From NCBI RefSeq assembly GCF_034651555.1, contig NZ_JAYEEQ010000025.1, positions 1 through 43,097 on the forward strand: 43,097 nucleotides of DNA. The letters are read 5' to 3'. This document shows, in pieces, positions 33,076-41,401 of the stretch. This DNA comes from Aurantibrevibacter litoralis (GTDB lineage: Bacteria; Bacteroidota; Bacteroidia; Flavobacteriales; Flavobacteriaceae). The position numbers were made by a program, and so were the translations under genes. Positions within the stretch are counted from its first letter, which is position 1. Each line of letters begins with the position of its first letter. Below the pieces are notes generated by a model. The model did not search any database and was not told where the DNA came from. It was given only the letters and a program-made list of their open reading frames with translations.

Positions 33076-33731
33076 ATTCTATTTTTTAACCACTTTTTGA
33101 ACGCAACAAAGTTTTGTGGAGATACACCATGACCCACAGGAAATTCTTCATAGGTAAAAGGAATCTTAAGTGCTTCTAATAAAGCGGGTGCATTTTGTGC
33201 CCATTCCACCGGAATAACCTGATCTACAGAACCATGAGAAGCATAAATTTGGACTTTGCTATGGTCTTTTTGCGCATAATCTTCTACTAAAATAGACTCG
33301 TTAATGTAGCCGCTTAAGGCAATGACATTTCTTATTTTTTCAGGATAGGATAAGGCCACGGCGTAACTTAGAATGGTTCCTTGACTAAAACCAAGTAATG
33401 TTACGTTGTTCTTGTCTAAATAATAAGCAGTGCATGCTTCTTCTATAAAATGTACAATTTTTTCTCTTGCCCATCGGGCTTCGTCTTCGTCGCTCCATTT
33501 GCCAAAAGCGGCATCAAAATTAATGGTATACCAGGCATATCCAAAAGTAGGTAGTGTCAAAGGAGCTCTAACCGATATAATGCAAAATTCCGGGGGTAAA
33601 TCGCTGGCAAAGGAAAATAAGTCTTCTTCATTGCTGCCATATCCATGAAACATAAAAAGAACAGGGATTTTCCCTTCTTTAAGGCTAGAGGGTTTTAGGA
33701 GGTGTTCTAAAGATAATGCGGCTGTTGTCAT
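33072..33731 (-). CDS. Alpha/beta hydrolase, phospholipase/carboxylesterase type
   Basis: This 219-aa serine esterase has FMFHGYGSNEED near the N-terminus (oxyanion region), nucleophile Ser in GFSQG, acid Asp in SHGSVDQVIP and catalytic His in FPVGHGVS, which is the complete triad of the predicted esterase family (PF02230 type). The start at 33731 was chosen; the longer frame from 33773 overlaps the upstream gene. It has no signal, so it should be cytoplasmic. It starts 1 nt after the end of the DUF4870-like gene, suggesting one transcript of three genes. Confidence 0.9.
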   Translation of the reverse strand: MTTAALSLEHLLKPSSLKEGKIPVLFMFHGYGSNEEDLFSFASDLPPEFCIISVRAPLTLPTFGYAWYTINFDAAFGKWSDEDEARWAREKIVHFIEEACTAYYLDKNNVTLLGFSQGTILSYAVALSYPEKIRNVIALSGYINESILVEDYAQKDHSKVQIYASHGSVDQVIPVEWAQNAPALLEALKIPFTYEEFPVGHGVSPQNFVAFKKWLKNRI

Positions 33732-33732
33732 G

Positions 33733-34056
33733 CTAAGAAATAAAGGTAAACCACTTTTGAAAATAGGAACCAAAAACAGGGATCAGGTGCTTTTTGTCGG
33801 TAAGGGCACCGATAAAACCATAGCCCCAAAGCACCATATAAAATACATATAGACCGTACCAAGCCCACTCACTAAACCAAACGCTTAGAAACAATGCCAA
33901 CGCATGAAAAAGTAAGTGAATCCCAAAAGCCTGCCTCGTGTGGAAACGGGCAAATTCATTTTTAGAATCAGAGTTCATACTTATTGCTATGAGGGTACCA
34001 ACCAATGTGAGGTATGCAATGATAGCGGTTGATTTTCCTTTTTTTTCTTGGGTCAT
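33733..34056 (-). CDS. DUF4870-like small membrane protein (1 of 2)
   Basis: This 107-aa protein has a short charged N-terminus (MTQEKKGKS) and three or four hydrophobic helices. The phrase NSDSKNEFARFHTRQAFGIHLL matches the conserved loop of DUF4870-like proteins (N-E-F-A-x-F-H). It is related to the next gene upstream. Its role is unknown. It runs directly into the esterase gene. Confidence 0.8.
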   Translation of the reverse strand: MTQEKKGKSTAIIAYLTLVGTLIAISMNSDSKNEFARFHTRQAFGIHLLFHALALFLSVWFSEWAWYGLYVFYMVLWGYGFIGALTDKKHLIPVFGSYFQKWFTFIS

Positions 34057-34099
34057 CCCTATAATCTAATTTTATAATCGGGTGTAGGTTATACTTCTA

Positions 34100-34414
34100 T
34101 TAGGCGCCAATAGTACCAATTATAGGTAATGGCTTAGTGCTTAGATTAACGGCATTAATGATACCGATAACGAGTAAGGCAAGTGCACCTAGACCAATAA
34201 TAGAGTTAATTATACTCAAGGAATAGGGGAGTATTTGCCCTAAAACCATATTGGCGACCACTAAAATAACCACCCGTACCGATTGGCCAATATGAAATTT
34301 GGCAAATTCATTTTGCGTATTGTTATTCATAAGATAGGCAATAAGAAGGCCAATAAAGGTGATATAACAAATAATAGCCATTGTTTTTCCGTCTTCTTTT
34401 GTTTTTTGATCCAT
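34100..34414 (-). CDS. DUF4870-like small membrane protein (2 of 2)
   Basis: This 104-aa protein shares the layout of its neighbour: MDQKTKEDGKTMAIICY, then a helix, the loop NNNTQNEFAKFHIGQSVR, and two further helices ending LSTKPLPIIGTIGA. The two genes are tandem paralogues separated by 43 bp. Such proteins are common and uncharacterised in Bacteroidetes. Confidence 0.85.
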   Translation of the reverse strand: MDQKTKEDGKTMAIICYITFIGLLIAYLMNNNTQNEFAKFHIGQSVRVVILVVANMVLGQILPYSLSIINSIIGLGALALLVIGIINAVNLSTKPLPIIGTIGA

Positions 34415-34458
34415 ATTGTTTTGAGGTTATAATGTTGAAATATTTAGGGTAAATATAG

Positions 34459-35712
34459 TTAAATGACCATAGTATTTCCAGAAAATACGCCATAAACCTG
34501 CCCTTTAAGTTGAGTTCCTAAGAACATACTGTTTTTGGATGTAGAAAGAATATGCCCTACATTGAAAACATAGGACGTATCCGGGTCAAATAGCGTCATA
34601 TTGGCAGCTGCACCTTCCTGAAGTTTCGGGGTTTTTATGCCGAAGCGTTCTCGTCCTTTGGTTAAAAGTGTTATCGCCCTAGGGGTGTCCAAGATGGTGT
34701 TGAGGATGCCAAAGGCAGTTTCTAAGCCCAAAGTACCCGGCATAGCTAGATCAAATTCAATTTGTTTTTGCTCAATAGCTACCGGTAAATGATCTGAAGT
34801 AACAAAATCTATAACTCCGTCTTTAACACCATTAATCAGCGCTTTAATATCTGTTGAAGTACGTAATGGAGGCATCACTTTATATGCCGTTTCAAATTCT
34901 TTTAAGACCTCATCCCCATAGAAAAGGTTATGCAGTGCTACACTACAGCTCACGTTTAGCCCTTTTTTCTTGGCTTCGGCAATTAAGCTCACGGCCTTGG
35001 CTGTAGAAATGGTAGGTATATGAAGTTTGCCCCCTGTATATTCCAATATAAATAAATCTCTAACCATTTGGAGTTCTTCTGCCAATGCCGGGATACCTTT
35101 GAGCCCCAAGTGGGTAGAAACTTCACCCTCGTTTACTACACCTTTTCCTGAGATTGCCGCATCTTGGGGAAAAGAGTGTATCAATCCATCAAAATTTTCT
35201 GCATATTGCAAGGCTATTTTTAGCAGATTGGAATTGCACAACGGGTTTTTATAATCATAAAATCCAACTGCTCCGGACTTTTTCATATCAAATAGTTCGG
35301 CGAGTTGCTTTCCTTCCGATTTTACAGTAACGCTGCCCAAAGGATGTAATCGTGTCGCCTGCCCCTGGGCTGCATTTTTCAAAAATACGATATCCGCGCT
35401 GCTGTCCGGAACAGGGTAGGTGTTGGGATTAAGTACAATATCGGTAAATCCGCTTTTAGCCGCCACCTGTAAACCATGGGCAATGGTTTCTCTTTCTTCA
35501 TAGCCCGGTTCGCCAAAGCTAACACTACTATCAAACCAACCCAGAGAAACGTGTAAATTGTTGAAGCGGATAACTTTTGTATTGGTTTCTTCCGTTATTT
35601 CTGAGGCGATTTTAGAGATCACTCCATTTTCAATTAAAATATCACGTGTTTTAAGATGATGACCCTTATTAGAAGCATCGATAATCTTAGCGGATTTAAT
35701 AAGTGTATTCAT
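34459..35712 (-). CDS. Dihydroorotase homologue without metal ligands
   Basis: This 417-aa amidohydrolase-fold protein aligns with dihydroorotase throughout (FGEPGYEERETIAHGLQVAAKSGFT, NPNTYP, VNEGEVSTHLGLKGIPALAEE, SDHLPV). The metal-binding DxHxH is replaced by D61-S-S-V-S, the HxSH region reads HIPTIST, and the usual PHHL reads LHNLF, so all histidine ligands but one or two are gone. Catalysis of carbamoyl-aspartate cyclisation is unlikely. A structural role like the inactive dihydroorotase subunit that scaffolds aspartate transcarbamoylase in some bacteria is a possible parallel. Similar sequences, as far as I recall, are common in flavobacteria. The ATG overlaps the stop of the BatA-like gene (ATGA), so translation is coupled. 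Confidence 0.88.
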   Translation of the reverse strand: MNTLIKSAKIIDASNKGHHLKTRDILIENGVISKIASEITEETNTKVIRFNNLHVSLGWFDSSVSFGEPGYEERETIAHGLQVAAKSGFTDIVLNPNTYPVPDSSADIVFLKNAAQGQATRLHPLGSVTVKSEGKQLAELFDMKKSGAVGFYDYKNPLCNSNLLKIALQYAENFDGLIHSFPQDAAISGKGVVNEGEVSTHLGLKGIPALAEELQMVRDLFILEYTGGKLHIPTISTAKAVSLIAEAKKKGLNVSCSVALHNLFYGDEVLKEFETAYKVMPPLRTSTDIKALINGVKDGVIDFVTSDHLPVAIEQKQIEFDLAMPGTLGLETAFGILNTILDTPRAITLLTKGRERFGIKTPKLQEGAAANMTLFDPDTSYVFNVGHILSTSKNSMFLGTQLKGQVYGVFSGNTMVI

Positions 35713-37631
35713 TTTACTATTTTTTGAATCAGGATTTCTGTCAGCATAAAAAGTAAGGCTAAAATAACAAACCATTTCCATAGCTGCGTAATCCTATTTT
35801 CCTTTTCTAAATCCTTAAAAAGTGATGCGACCGATTGATGCACCAGTTCTGCCGGAAGTTCTTTTTCCGGAATATAGGTAAGCTCACTTTCTTTACGCAT
35901 AAAATTGAAGCTACTTTTCTGTAGTGTTGCTTCTCCTTTTCGTAACGTATATATGCCCGCTTCTGTAGGGTTGTCTTGCAAGGTAATACGCACTCGGTTC
36001 GCAAACGATTGCTGCAAGGGTATAAACTCAAAATCGTCTTTGTCCATCCTCAGAATTTCGTCCTTTTCTAAAACCACGGGAATATCCAGTTGGGTAGTTT
36101 GCCCTAGCGTATGGTACAAGTCGGGTAATTTTAAACTGGAACTACCCATTTTGTACAGCGTGGGGACGATTAAAGGCGAATTTTTAAAATTGGAATTCTC
36201 TTCGGAGAGAGACGCTGTAAACAGATACGTGCCCATATCGCCTGCGAGAAAGGGTTCTTTATTTTCAAAGTAAAGGATGCCCGAAGCTCGCGTTTTTATT
36301 CGGAAATAGGAGGCTACACTAGGATATTCAAAATTGGTTACTTTCTTCTCAAAAACATTCCGGAACAATGGATGGTCGTACGCAATGGTCGTTATTTTTT
36401 TATCAGAATTTATTTTCTCCTCTATCGACGTGGTATAGAAATTAGGCAGGAATGCATTATAGTTCGATACATCGGTGTCTAATGCAGGAATGATAACCAA
36501 ACTACCGCCTTCTGCCTGAAAAGATAGTAAGCTGTTTTGTAAAGGTGTAGGAAGCGCATCAAGTTCGTTTAGTACAATAAGGTTTTGCGAAGGTATGAGG
36601 GCGTAATTTAGATCTTTGATGCCAAATTTTTGAAGCGTAAGCACATCATCAGTAAAAATGCGTTCTAAGAACGTTGTATTGCCGTCGCCAATGAGGAGCA
36701 CCTTTATTTTTTCTTGCGCATTGATATTAAAGTAAAATTGATTGTCATAGGCTAACCCGGTATCTGATAGGGTAATTTTACCATCTATAATTTCGTCTGC
36801 CGGAAGTGTAAAGGCTAGCAGCGCTTTATTTTGTTCGTCGAAAAAGGCAGCCGTTTTGGCAATGAGCACGTCGCCGTTAAAAAGCGACACCGGTACACTT
36901 TCTACAGCATAGTTGCTAGAAAGTACGGCTTTAAGTTCTCTGTTGGTAGCACCCGTATTTTCCACATACACAGAATCTATGGCAATATTATCAGTTGCGG
37001 TAGGACGTAACTGCACCGCATACTTTTTCGCAAAACCCAAGGTGTCTATTTGGGCAGATTGCATGCGTTTCTGAAAATCGGAAATTAAAATGATGTGCTT
37101 TAAGGTGCTAGAATTTTGACGAAACAAAGTGGCTCCTTTCAGAAAAATATCGTCTAACCCCAATTGGTTAGGTGTAAAAGGCAGCGCGAGTAATTCGTTT
37201 TGTATTTCAAAAATAGTAACATTTTGAAACACTCTAGTGTTGGTAAAAATGGTTAGCTTTTCATCTTTTGGTACTGTAGCTAGCAAATCTTGTACCGCCA
37301 TTTCCAGTAAAGTACCGTAATCTGTTTTGGCTTGCATGCTAAAGGAATCATCTAAATAAACAACCGTCTCTCTAGCCTTTAAGGCATTTTCTGCCATAAA
37401 AAAGGGTTGGGCAAAGGCAACTATCAAGGCAGCAAGCAGTAGTAGTCGGGTGCAAAGCAACAACCACTTTTTTAAAGTGCTACTTTTTCTAGATTCCGAT
37501 ACTACCTTTTGTAAAAGTTTTACGTTCGTAAAAGGCGTTTTTTTGAATCTACGTAATTGAAAAAGATGAATGAGTATAGGAATTAGCAGTGCGAGTAAAG
37601 CCCAAAGAAGTTCCGGATATTTAAACTGCAT
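35709..37631 (-). CDS. BatA-type membrane protein with vWA-like domain
   Basis: This protein has about 640 aa. The N-terminal BatA unit has two helices (ELLWALLALLIPILIHLF and a second near 60-80) flanking FKKTPFTNVKLLQKV. A von Willebrand A-like domain follows with the metal site DDSFSMQ (DxSxS). Then come a long beta-rich periplasmic region and one C-terminal helix (WKWFVILALLFMLTEILI). This layout is typical of flavobacterial BatA-domain proteins linked to aerotolerance operons, though no MoxR ATPase or other Bat gene is adjacent here. The gene leads the unit with the dihydroorotase homologue. Confidence 0.88.
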   Translation of the reverse strand: MQFKYPELLWALLALLIPILIHLFQLRRFKKTPFTNVKLLQKVVSESRKSSTLKKWLLLCTRLLLLAALIVAFAQPFFMAENALKARETVVYLDDSFSMQAKTDYGTLLEMAVQDLLATVPKDEKLTIFTNTRVFQNVTIFEIQNELLALPFTPNQLGLDDIFLKGATLFRQNSSTLKHIILISDFQKRMQSAQIDTLGFAKKYAVQLRPTATDNIAIDSVYVENTGATNRELKAVLSSNYAVESVPVSLFNGDVLIAKTAAFFDEQNKALLAFTLPADEIIDGKITLSDTGLAYDNQFYFNINAQEKIKVLLIGDGNTTFLERIFTDDVLTLQKFGIKDLNYALIPSQNLIVLNELDALPTPLQNSLLSFQAEGGSLVIIPALDTDVSNYNAFLPNFYTTSIEEKINSDKKITTIAYDHPLFRNVFEKKVTNFEYPSVASYFRIKTRASGILYFENKEPFLAGDMGTYLFTASLSEENSNFKNSPLIVPTLYKMGSSSLKLPDLYHTLGQTTQLDIPVVLEKDEILRMDKDDFEFIPLQQSFANRVRITLQDNPTEAGIYTLRKGEATLQKSSFNFMRKESELTYIPEKELPAELVHQSVASLFKDLEKENRITQLWKWFVILALLFMLTEILIQKIVK

Positions 37632-37751
37632 TTCCAATTTTGATTTGCCAAATATAGTAAAATATGATCTTACATTATAGGCTTATTCATCGAAACTTAG
37701 GCCTTGTTTATAAACTTGGTAAAGACGTACGGTACGAGATTTCAATAAAAT

Positions 37752-38762
37752 CTAGCAAAAAAAGAAGGAATCCGTCGTGGCGGTATATCCTAAACCGTGT
37801 AAGTGATTTCGAATGTGTTTTTGAGCGTCGTAATTGGCAACGGTAATAATACTTTGAGGTTTTTTTAGTTGACTTAGCACATTGAAATGAAGCATTTCTA
37901 TACCATATATTTTTTTGCCAATCTTATTCGGATTATCGCAAAGCCAATAAAAATGAATTTGTGACTCAATAAGCTTTTTAGCAATGCTTTTGCCTTTACC
38001 GCCTGCACCCCAAAGCACCAAGGGTCGCTCTGCATCACGATCGAGCTTTAAAAAATAATACAGTTTTATATCCAGAAAATAATTCTGAGCGTAATGCACA
38101 CTGGTTCGGGACGTTCTATGGGCATAATCTCGCCACAAATGTAAGATTTCGGAGCAAGGAATACATTGTAGTCCCATTTCGTAAAAACGAAACGCAAGAT
38201 CATAATCTTCAGGATATCGATCCAAATCAAAGGCATTGCACCGATCTAAATCGGTTTTATACACCATCCAGCAAGGAGAAGGAATAACACATTCCTTGTA
38301 AATTTCGGTGTAGTTGGTGCCGTTTTGCGTTAACCCATTAAGCCATTTTTCATAGCGGGCATATCCGTCGCTAATACCGCTTTTTGAAAAGTAGCGTACC
38401 TTACCTATCGCCACATGTCCCGCACCTTTACGCAGTAAAGACGTTGCCAACACGTTTAGTTTGTTGGCGGTCATTATATCATCAGAATCCATGCGTGTAA
38501 TAAGATCCCCGCAGGACGCTTTATACGCCGTTTGTAATGCCGGGATAATCCCCTTTCCATGATTAGAACGAAGTTTAATATTTGAATGTTTCGTTGCATA
38601 CGATTGTACTAGGGACCAACTTTCATCTTCGGAACCATCGTCTACCGCAATTATTTCCCAGTGGGTATAGGTTTGGTTAAGAATTGAATCGAAGCATTCG
38701 GGCAGGAATGCAGCTGTATTCTTAAAGGGTATTAGAATAGAAATTAGAGCAGTTTGCGACAT
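37752..38762 (-). CDS. GT2 glycosyltransferase fused to a nucleotide-binding-like domain
   Basis: The first ~215 residues of this 336-aa protein form a GT-A family 2 transferase: ISILIPFKNT, IIAVDDGSEDESW, and the metal-binding RMDSDD (DxD). The last ~90 residues form a separate domain beginning LVLWGAGGKGKSIAKKLIES, with a glycine-rich loop like a Rossmann nucleotide site, then WLCDNPNKIGKKIYGIEM and SIITVANYDAQ. Two-domain proteins of this kind resemble sugar transferases joined to a TagF/FkbM-like or coenzyme-binding module. The gene stands alone in front of the second five-hairpin repeat. Acceptor and donor are unknown. Confidence 0.88.
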   Translation of the reverse strand: MSQTALISILIPFKNTAAFLPECFDSILNQTYTHWEIIAVDDGSEDESWSLVQSYATKHSNIKLRSNHGKGIIPALQTAYKASCGDLITRMDSDDIMTANKLNVLATSLLRKGAGHVAIGKVRYFSKSGISDGYARYEKWLNGLTQNGTNYTEIYKECVIPSPCWMVYKTDLDRCNAFDLDRYPEDYDLAFRFYEMGLQCIPCSEILHLWRDYAHRTSRTSVHYAQNYFLDIKLYYFLKLDRDAERPLVLWGAGGKGKSIAKKLIESQIHFYWLCDNPNKIGKKIYGIEMLHFNVLSQLKKPQSIITVANYDAQKHIRNHLHGLGYTATTDSFFFC

Positions 38763-38806
38763 TTACATCGGTTCATCCTAAAACAACCAGGTCTGAGAAA
38801 AACTTC

Positions 38807-39002
38807 AATCTAAAGATTCCCCGACCCAAGGGTCGGGGTTTCCTATTTACCTCTCCTTTGGAGAGGTCGGAACTGTCTTTTTGCAGTTCCGGGTCAGGTG
38901 AAATGCAAAATTTCGATTTTTGGCCCAAAGGCCAAAATGAAACTGGCCAAATACCCCTATGGCTTGCCTCGCGGATAGTCAGTTTCAAGAAATTTTTTAT
39001 TT
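38807..39002. repeat. Five-hairpin dispersed repeat, copy 2
   Basis: About 95% identical to 4013-4207 and in the same orientation. The differences mostly fall in loops or keep pairing: the first tetraloop reads CAAG instead of CGAA, and the third stem has a T-G wobble in place of C-G. One change (CGGGG to CGCGG) weakens the small inner stem of the last hairpin. It begins 9 nt after the minus-strand SGNH esterase stop codon and ends upstream of the glycosyltransferase start. Confidence 0.85.
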
Positions 39003-39011
39003 ATACAGCGA

Positions 39012-39704
39012 TCAATTGTTGCCAAGCGCCTTTTCAATAGCTTTTAACGCCAAGGGTTTCATGATATCATATCCCTTTTTATTTGGATGAACCCCATCAT
39101 CGCCCAAATCCTTTCTGAGTCCGTTCCGGGCATCAGCCATGGCCGAAAAATAATCTACATAAACGATGTCATTGGCGTCCGCGTATGTTTTTATAAGTTG
39201 GTTTAAAGCTACTATTTTTGGCGCAGGTTCTAACCCGGGTTTCCAAGGATAATCAAAGGCCGGTACTACGGAGCACAAAACAACCTTAATACCGTTGGCT
39301 TTGGCCAATTGCGACATCGAGATGATGTTGTCCCGAATCATTTCTATGGTAGAAGGACCAGTATTTCCTGCAATGTCATTGGTGCCCGCTAAAATTACGA
39401 CCACCTTGGGTTGCAGGGCAATCACATCCTGACGAAAACGGACCAACATTTGCGGCGTGGTTTGTCCACTAATGCCTCGGTTGACATACGCCGGATTCGC
39501 AAAAAAATCAGGATCAGCAGATTGCCACCCAATAGTTATGGAATTCCCCATAAAAACGATACGATTTTTATCTGTCGTAGGTGTTTTCAATTTTGAATTT
39601 GCCTCTTTAAATCGATTTAAATCTGCCCAATCTTGGGCATAGGATGAGGCCGGAAAGATCATTGCCATAAGCAGTACAATAAAAGTGATGTTACGATGTA
39701 CCAT
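39012..39704 (-). CDS. Secreted SGNH/GDSL-type esterase
   Basis: This 230-aa protein has a Sec signal peptide (ending SSYAQD). SGNH blocks are all visible: FMGNSITIGW with the nucleophile Ser, the Gly in NRGISGQT, the Asn in LAGTNDIAGN and the Asp/His pair in DDGVHPNKKGY. This group includes acetyl esterases acting on sugars and platelet-activating-factor acetylhydrolase-like enzymes. It is the last gene of the three-gene minus-strand run, 12 nt after the dehydrogenase. A carbohydrate deacetylating role fits the neighbouring sugar dehydrogenase but is not proven. Confidence 0.92.
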   Translation of the reverse strand: MVHRNITFIVLLMAMIFPASSYAQDWADLNRFKEANSKLKTPTTDKNRIVFMGNSITIGWQSADPDFFANPAYVNRGISGQTTPQMLVRFRQDVIALQPKVVVILAGTNDIAGNTGPSTIEMIRDNIISMSQLAKANGIKVVLCSVVPAFDYPWKPGLEPAPKIVALNQLIKTYADANDIVYVDYFSAMADARNGLRKDLGDDGVHPNKKGYDIMKPLALKAIEKALGNN

Positions 39705-39716
39705 GTGTATTTCAAT

Positions 39717-41351
39717 TTAATTAAGTCCTTTGCGCTGATGTTTAATATCTGCCGGAACAATAGTACCCTTTGCTTCTCCAAAGGCAACTCTAATATAGTT
39801 TAAGATATTGGTTATTTCCCTATCTTCCAAATTGCGATACGACGGCATTTCTCCATGATACTCAATGCCATTTACCGTAATGGGTGTTTGTAATCCGCGC
39901 AAAGTTACATCAATTAAACGGCTTACATTTCCGGAGACCCATTCACTTTGTACTAATGGCGGAATTTGCCCCACATTTCCGGATCCATTTGCTCTGTGGC
40001 AGGAGGCGCAATGGGTTAGGTACGACGCCTGTCCTTTCTCAAGTTCCGCTGTGGTCGCATTAAAATTAAAATTTTCTGTAGGAAGTGTAATTGGCCCTTT
40101 ATGCGCTAGTACAGGCACCGGATTTTTTAGCGTAGCAAGTTGTTTTTGCATGGCTTTGTTGGCGATTTCAATTTTTAATATACGATCGCCATTGGCAGTA
40201 GATAGGCTATCGTACATCCAAGGTTGATGTCCCGGATGCCAATCCAAATTGCTGGTGGCAATATATACCTCACCTTCAGTACCCACTGCTACATCCCTAA
40301 TTCTACCAAAAGTACGGTAAAAATAAATTTCCTCTGCCTCAATGTTGTCGCCGTATTCATCGAGTTGAAGCACGCGTAAGGCTTGCCCTTTTAAGGTAGC
40401 TAACAAAAGACTGTTGTTCCATTCCGGGATGCTCGTGTGGTCGTAATATACCAATCCGGCAGCCGCAACGGTGGGTGTCCAAGCAAAAAGTGGTTCTTCA
40501 ATGGCAACATCCGTGCAATAGGTTTTTTCCCGTTCTTGGTCACAAAATCCTTCTACGTTGGGCCAGCCATAATTGCCTCCTTTTACAATAATATTAATTT
40601 CATCGTCGTTATTTGGACCATGCTCAGACGCATATAGTTTAGCGTTGCCAAAGGCAATACCTTGTATATTCCGATGCCCCATACTCCAAAGCAAAGAATT
40701 AGGATAAGGGTTGTCTGCCGGTACAGTGCCATCGAGTTCCATCCTCAAAATTTTTCCATGGTAAGACGCTATGTTTTGCGTAAGCGATATGCTGCCCGCA
40801 TCTCCGGTACCTAACCACAGTTTCTTATCGCTAGTAATGATCATTCTTGAGCCATTGTGATAGGTGTTGCCTGGAATACGATCTACTACCGTATAGGCAT
40901 CCTTTAACTGTTTGTCTTCAAAGGTATACCGTACAATTTTAGAGAAAATTTCATCATTGTAGTGTGCATCTTTAACAGCATAGGTATAATGGATAAAAAC
41001 ATAAGGGTTATACGCAAATTCCGGATGCAAAACCATGCTAAGCAAGCCGGTCGATTTTCTATAAAATACATCGGTAAGCTGCATTAATTCCTCTATTTTG
41101 CCGGTAGCCAGATGTAGTCTGCTTATGGTTCCTTTCTGTTGTGTAAACCAAATCCAGCCCGATTCCTTCGTTTCAAGATCCCAAGGCACTTCTAAGTTGC
41201 GAGCAACTTCGGTGACTAGTAAGGTTGTATTGGCTAGGAGTAAATGGGCTACATAGCTATTTTCATCAAATTTTTTTTCAGGAGGTTTACATGCACCAAA
41301 CAACAACAAGTACATAAGCACACAGAAACCACAAAAAATGCTTTTGAACAT
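39717..41351 (-). CDS. PQQ-type sugar dehydrogenase fused to cytochrome c, lipoprotein
   Basis: This protein has about 544 aa. The start at 41351 gives a lipoprotein signal with lipobox LFGAC; a longer frame from 41393 does not. The main domain is a six-bladed propeller of the soluble glucose/sorbosone dehydrogenase type (VPWDLETKESGWIWF, MGHRNIQGIAFG, SEHGPNNDDEIN, GGNYGWP), which uses PQQ to oxidise sugars. The C-terminal ~100 residues are a class I cytochrome c with haem site CASCH and a likely axial Met in GEMPSYRNLED. The fused cytochrome can pass electrons from PQQ to the respiratory chain, outside the inner membrane. PQQ synthesis genes are not in the window. Confidence 0.92.
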   Translation of the reverse strand: MFKSIFCGFCVLMYLLLFGACKPPEKKFDENSYVAHLLLANTTLLVTEVARNLEVPWDLETKESGWIWFTQQKGTISRLHLATGKIEELMQLTDVFYRKSTGLLSMVLHPEFAYNPYVFIHYTYAVKDAHYNDEIFSKIVRYTFEDKQLKDAYTVVDRIPGNTYHNGSRMIITSDKKLWLGTGDAGSISLTQNIASYHGKILRMELDGTVPADNPYPNSLLWSMGHRNIQGIAFGNAKLYASEHGPNNDDEINIIVKGGNYGWPNVEGFCDQEREKTYCTDVAIEEPLFAWTPTVAAAGLVYYDHTSIPEWNNSLLLATLKGQALRVLQLDEYGDNIEAEEIYFYRTFGRIRDVAVGTEGEVYIATSNLDWHPGHQPWMYDSLSTANGDRILKIEIANKAMQKQLATLKNPVPVLAHKGPITLPTENFNFNATTAELEKGQASYLTHCASCHRANGSGNVGQIPPLVQSEWVSGNVSRLIDVTLRGLQTPITVNGIEYHGEMPSYRNLEDREITNILNYIRVAFGEAKGTIVPADIKHQRKGLN

Positions 41352-41401
41352 GCTCCAAATGGAAGGTATTATGTTAATTATCAATGTCCTCAAAAGTTGC
41401 C

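Noticed and set aside
38773..38988. 71-codon minus-strand frame across the second repeat
   Set aside because: Same reason as for copy 1; it lies within the hairpin element.
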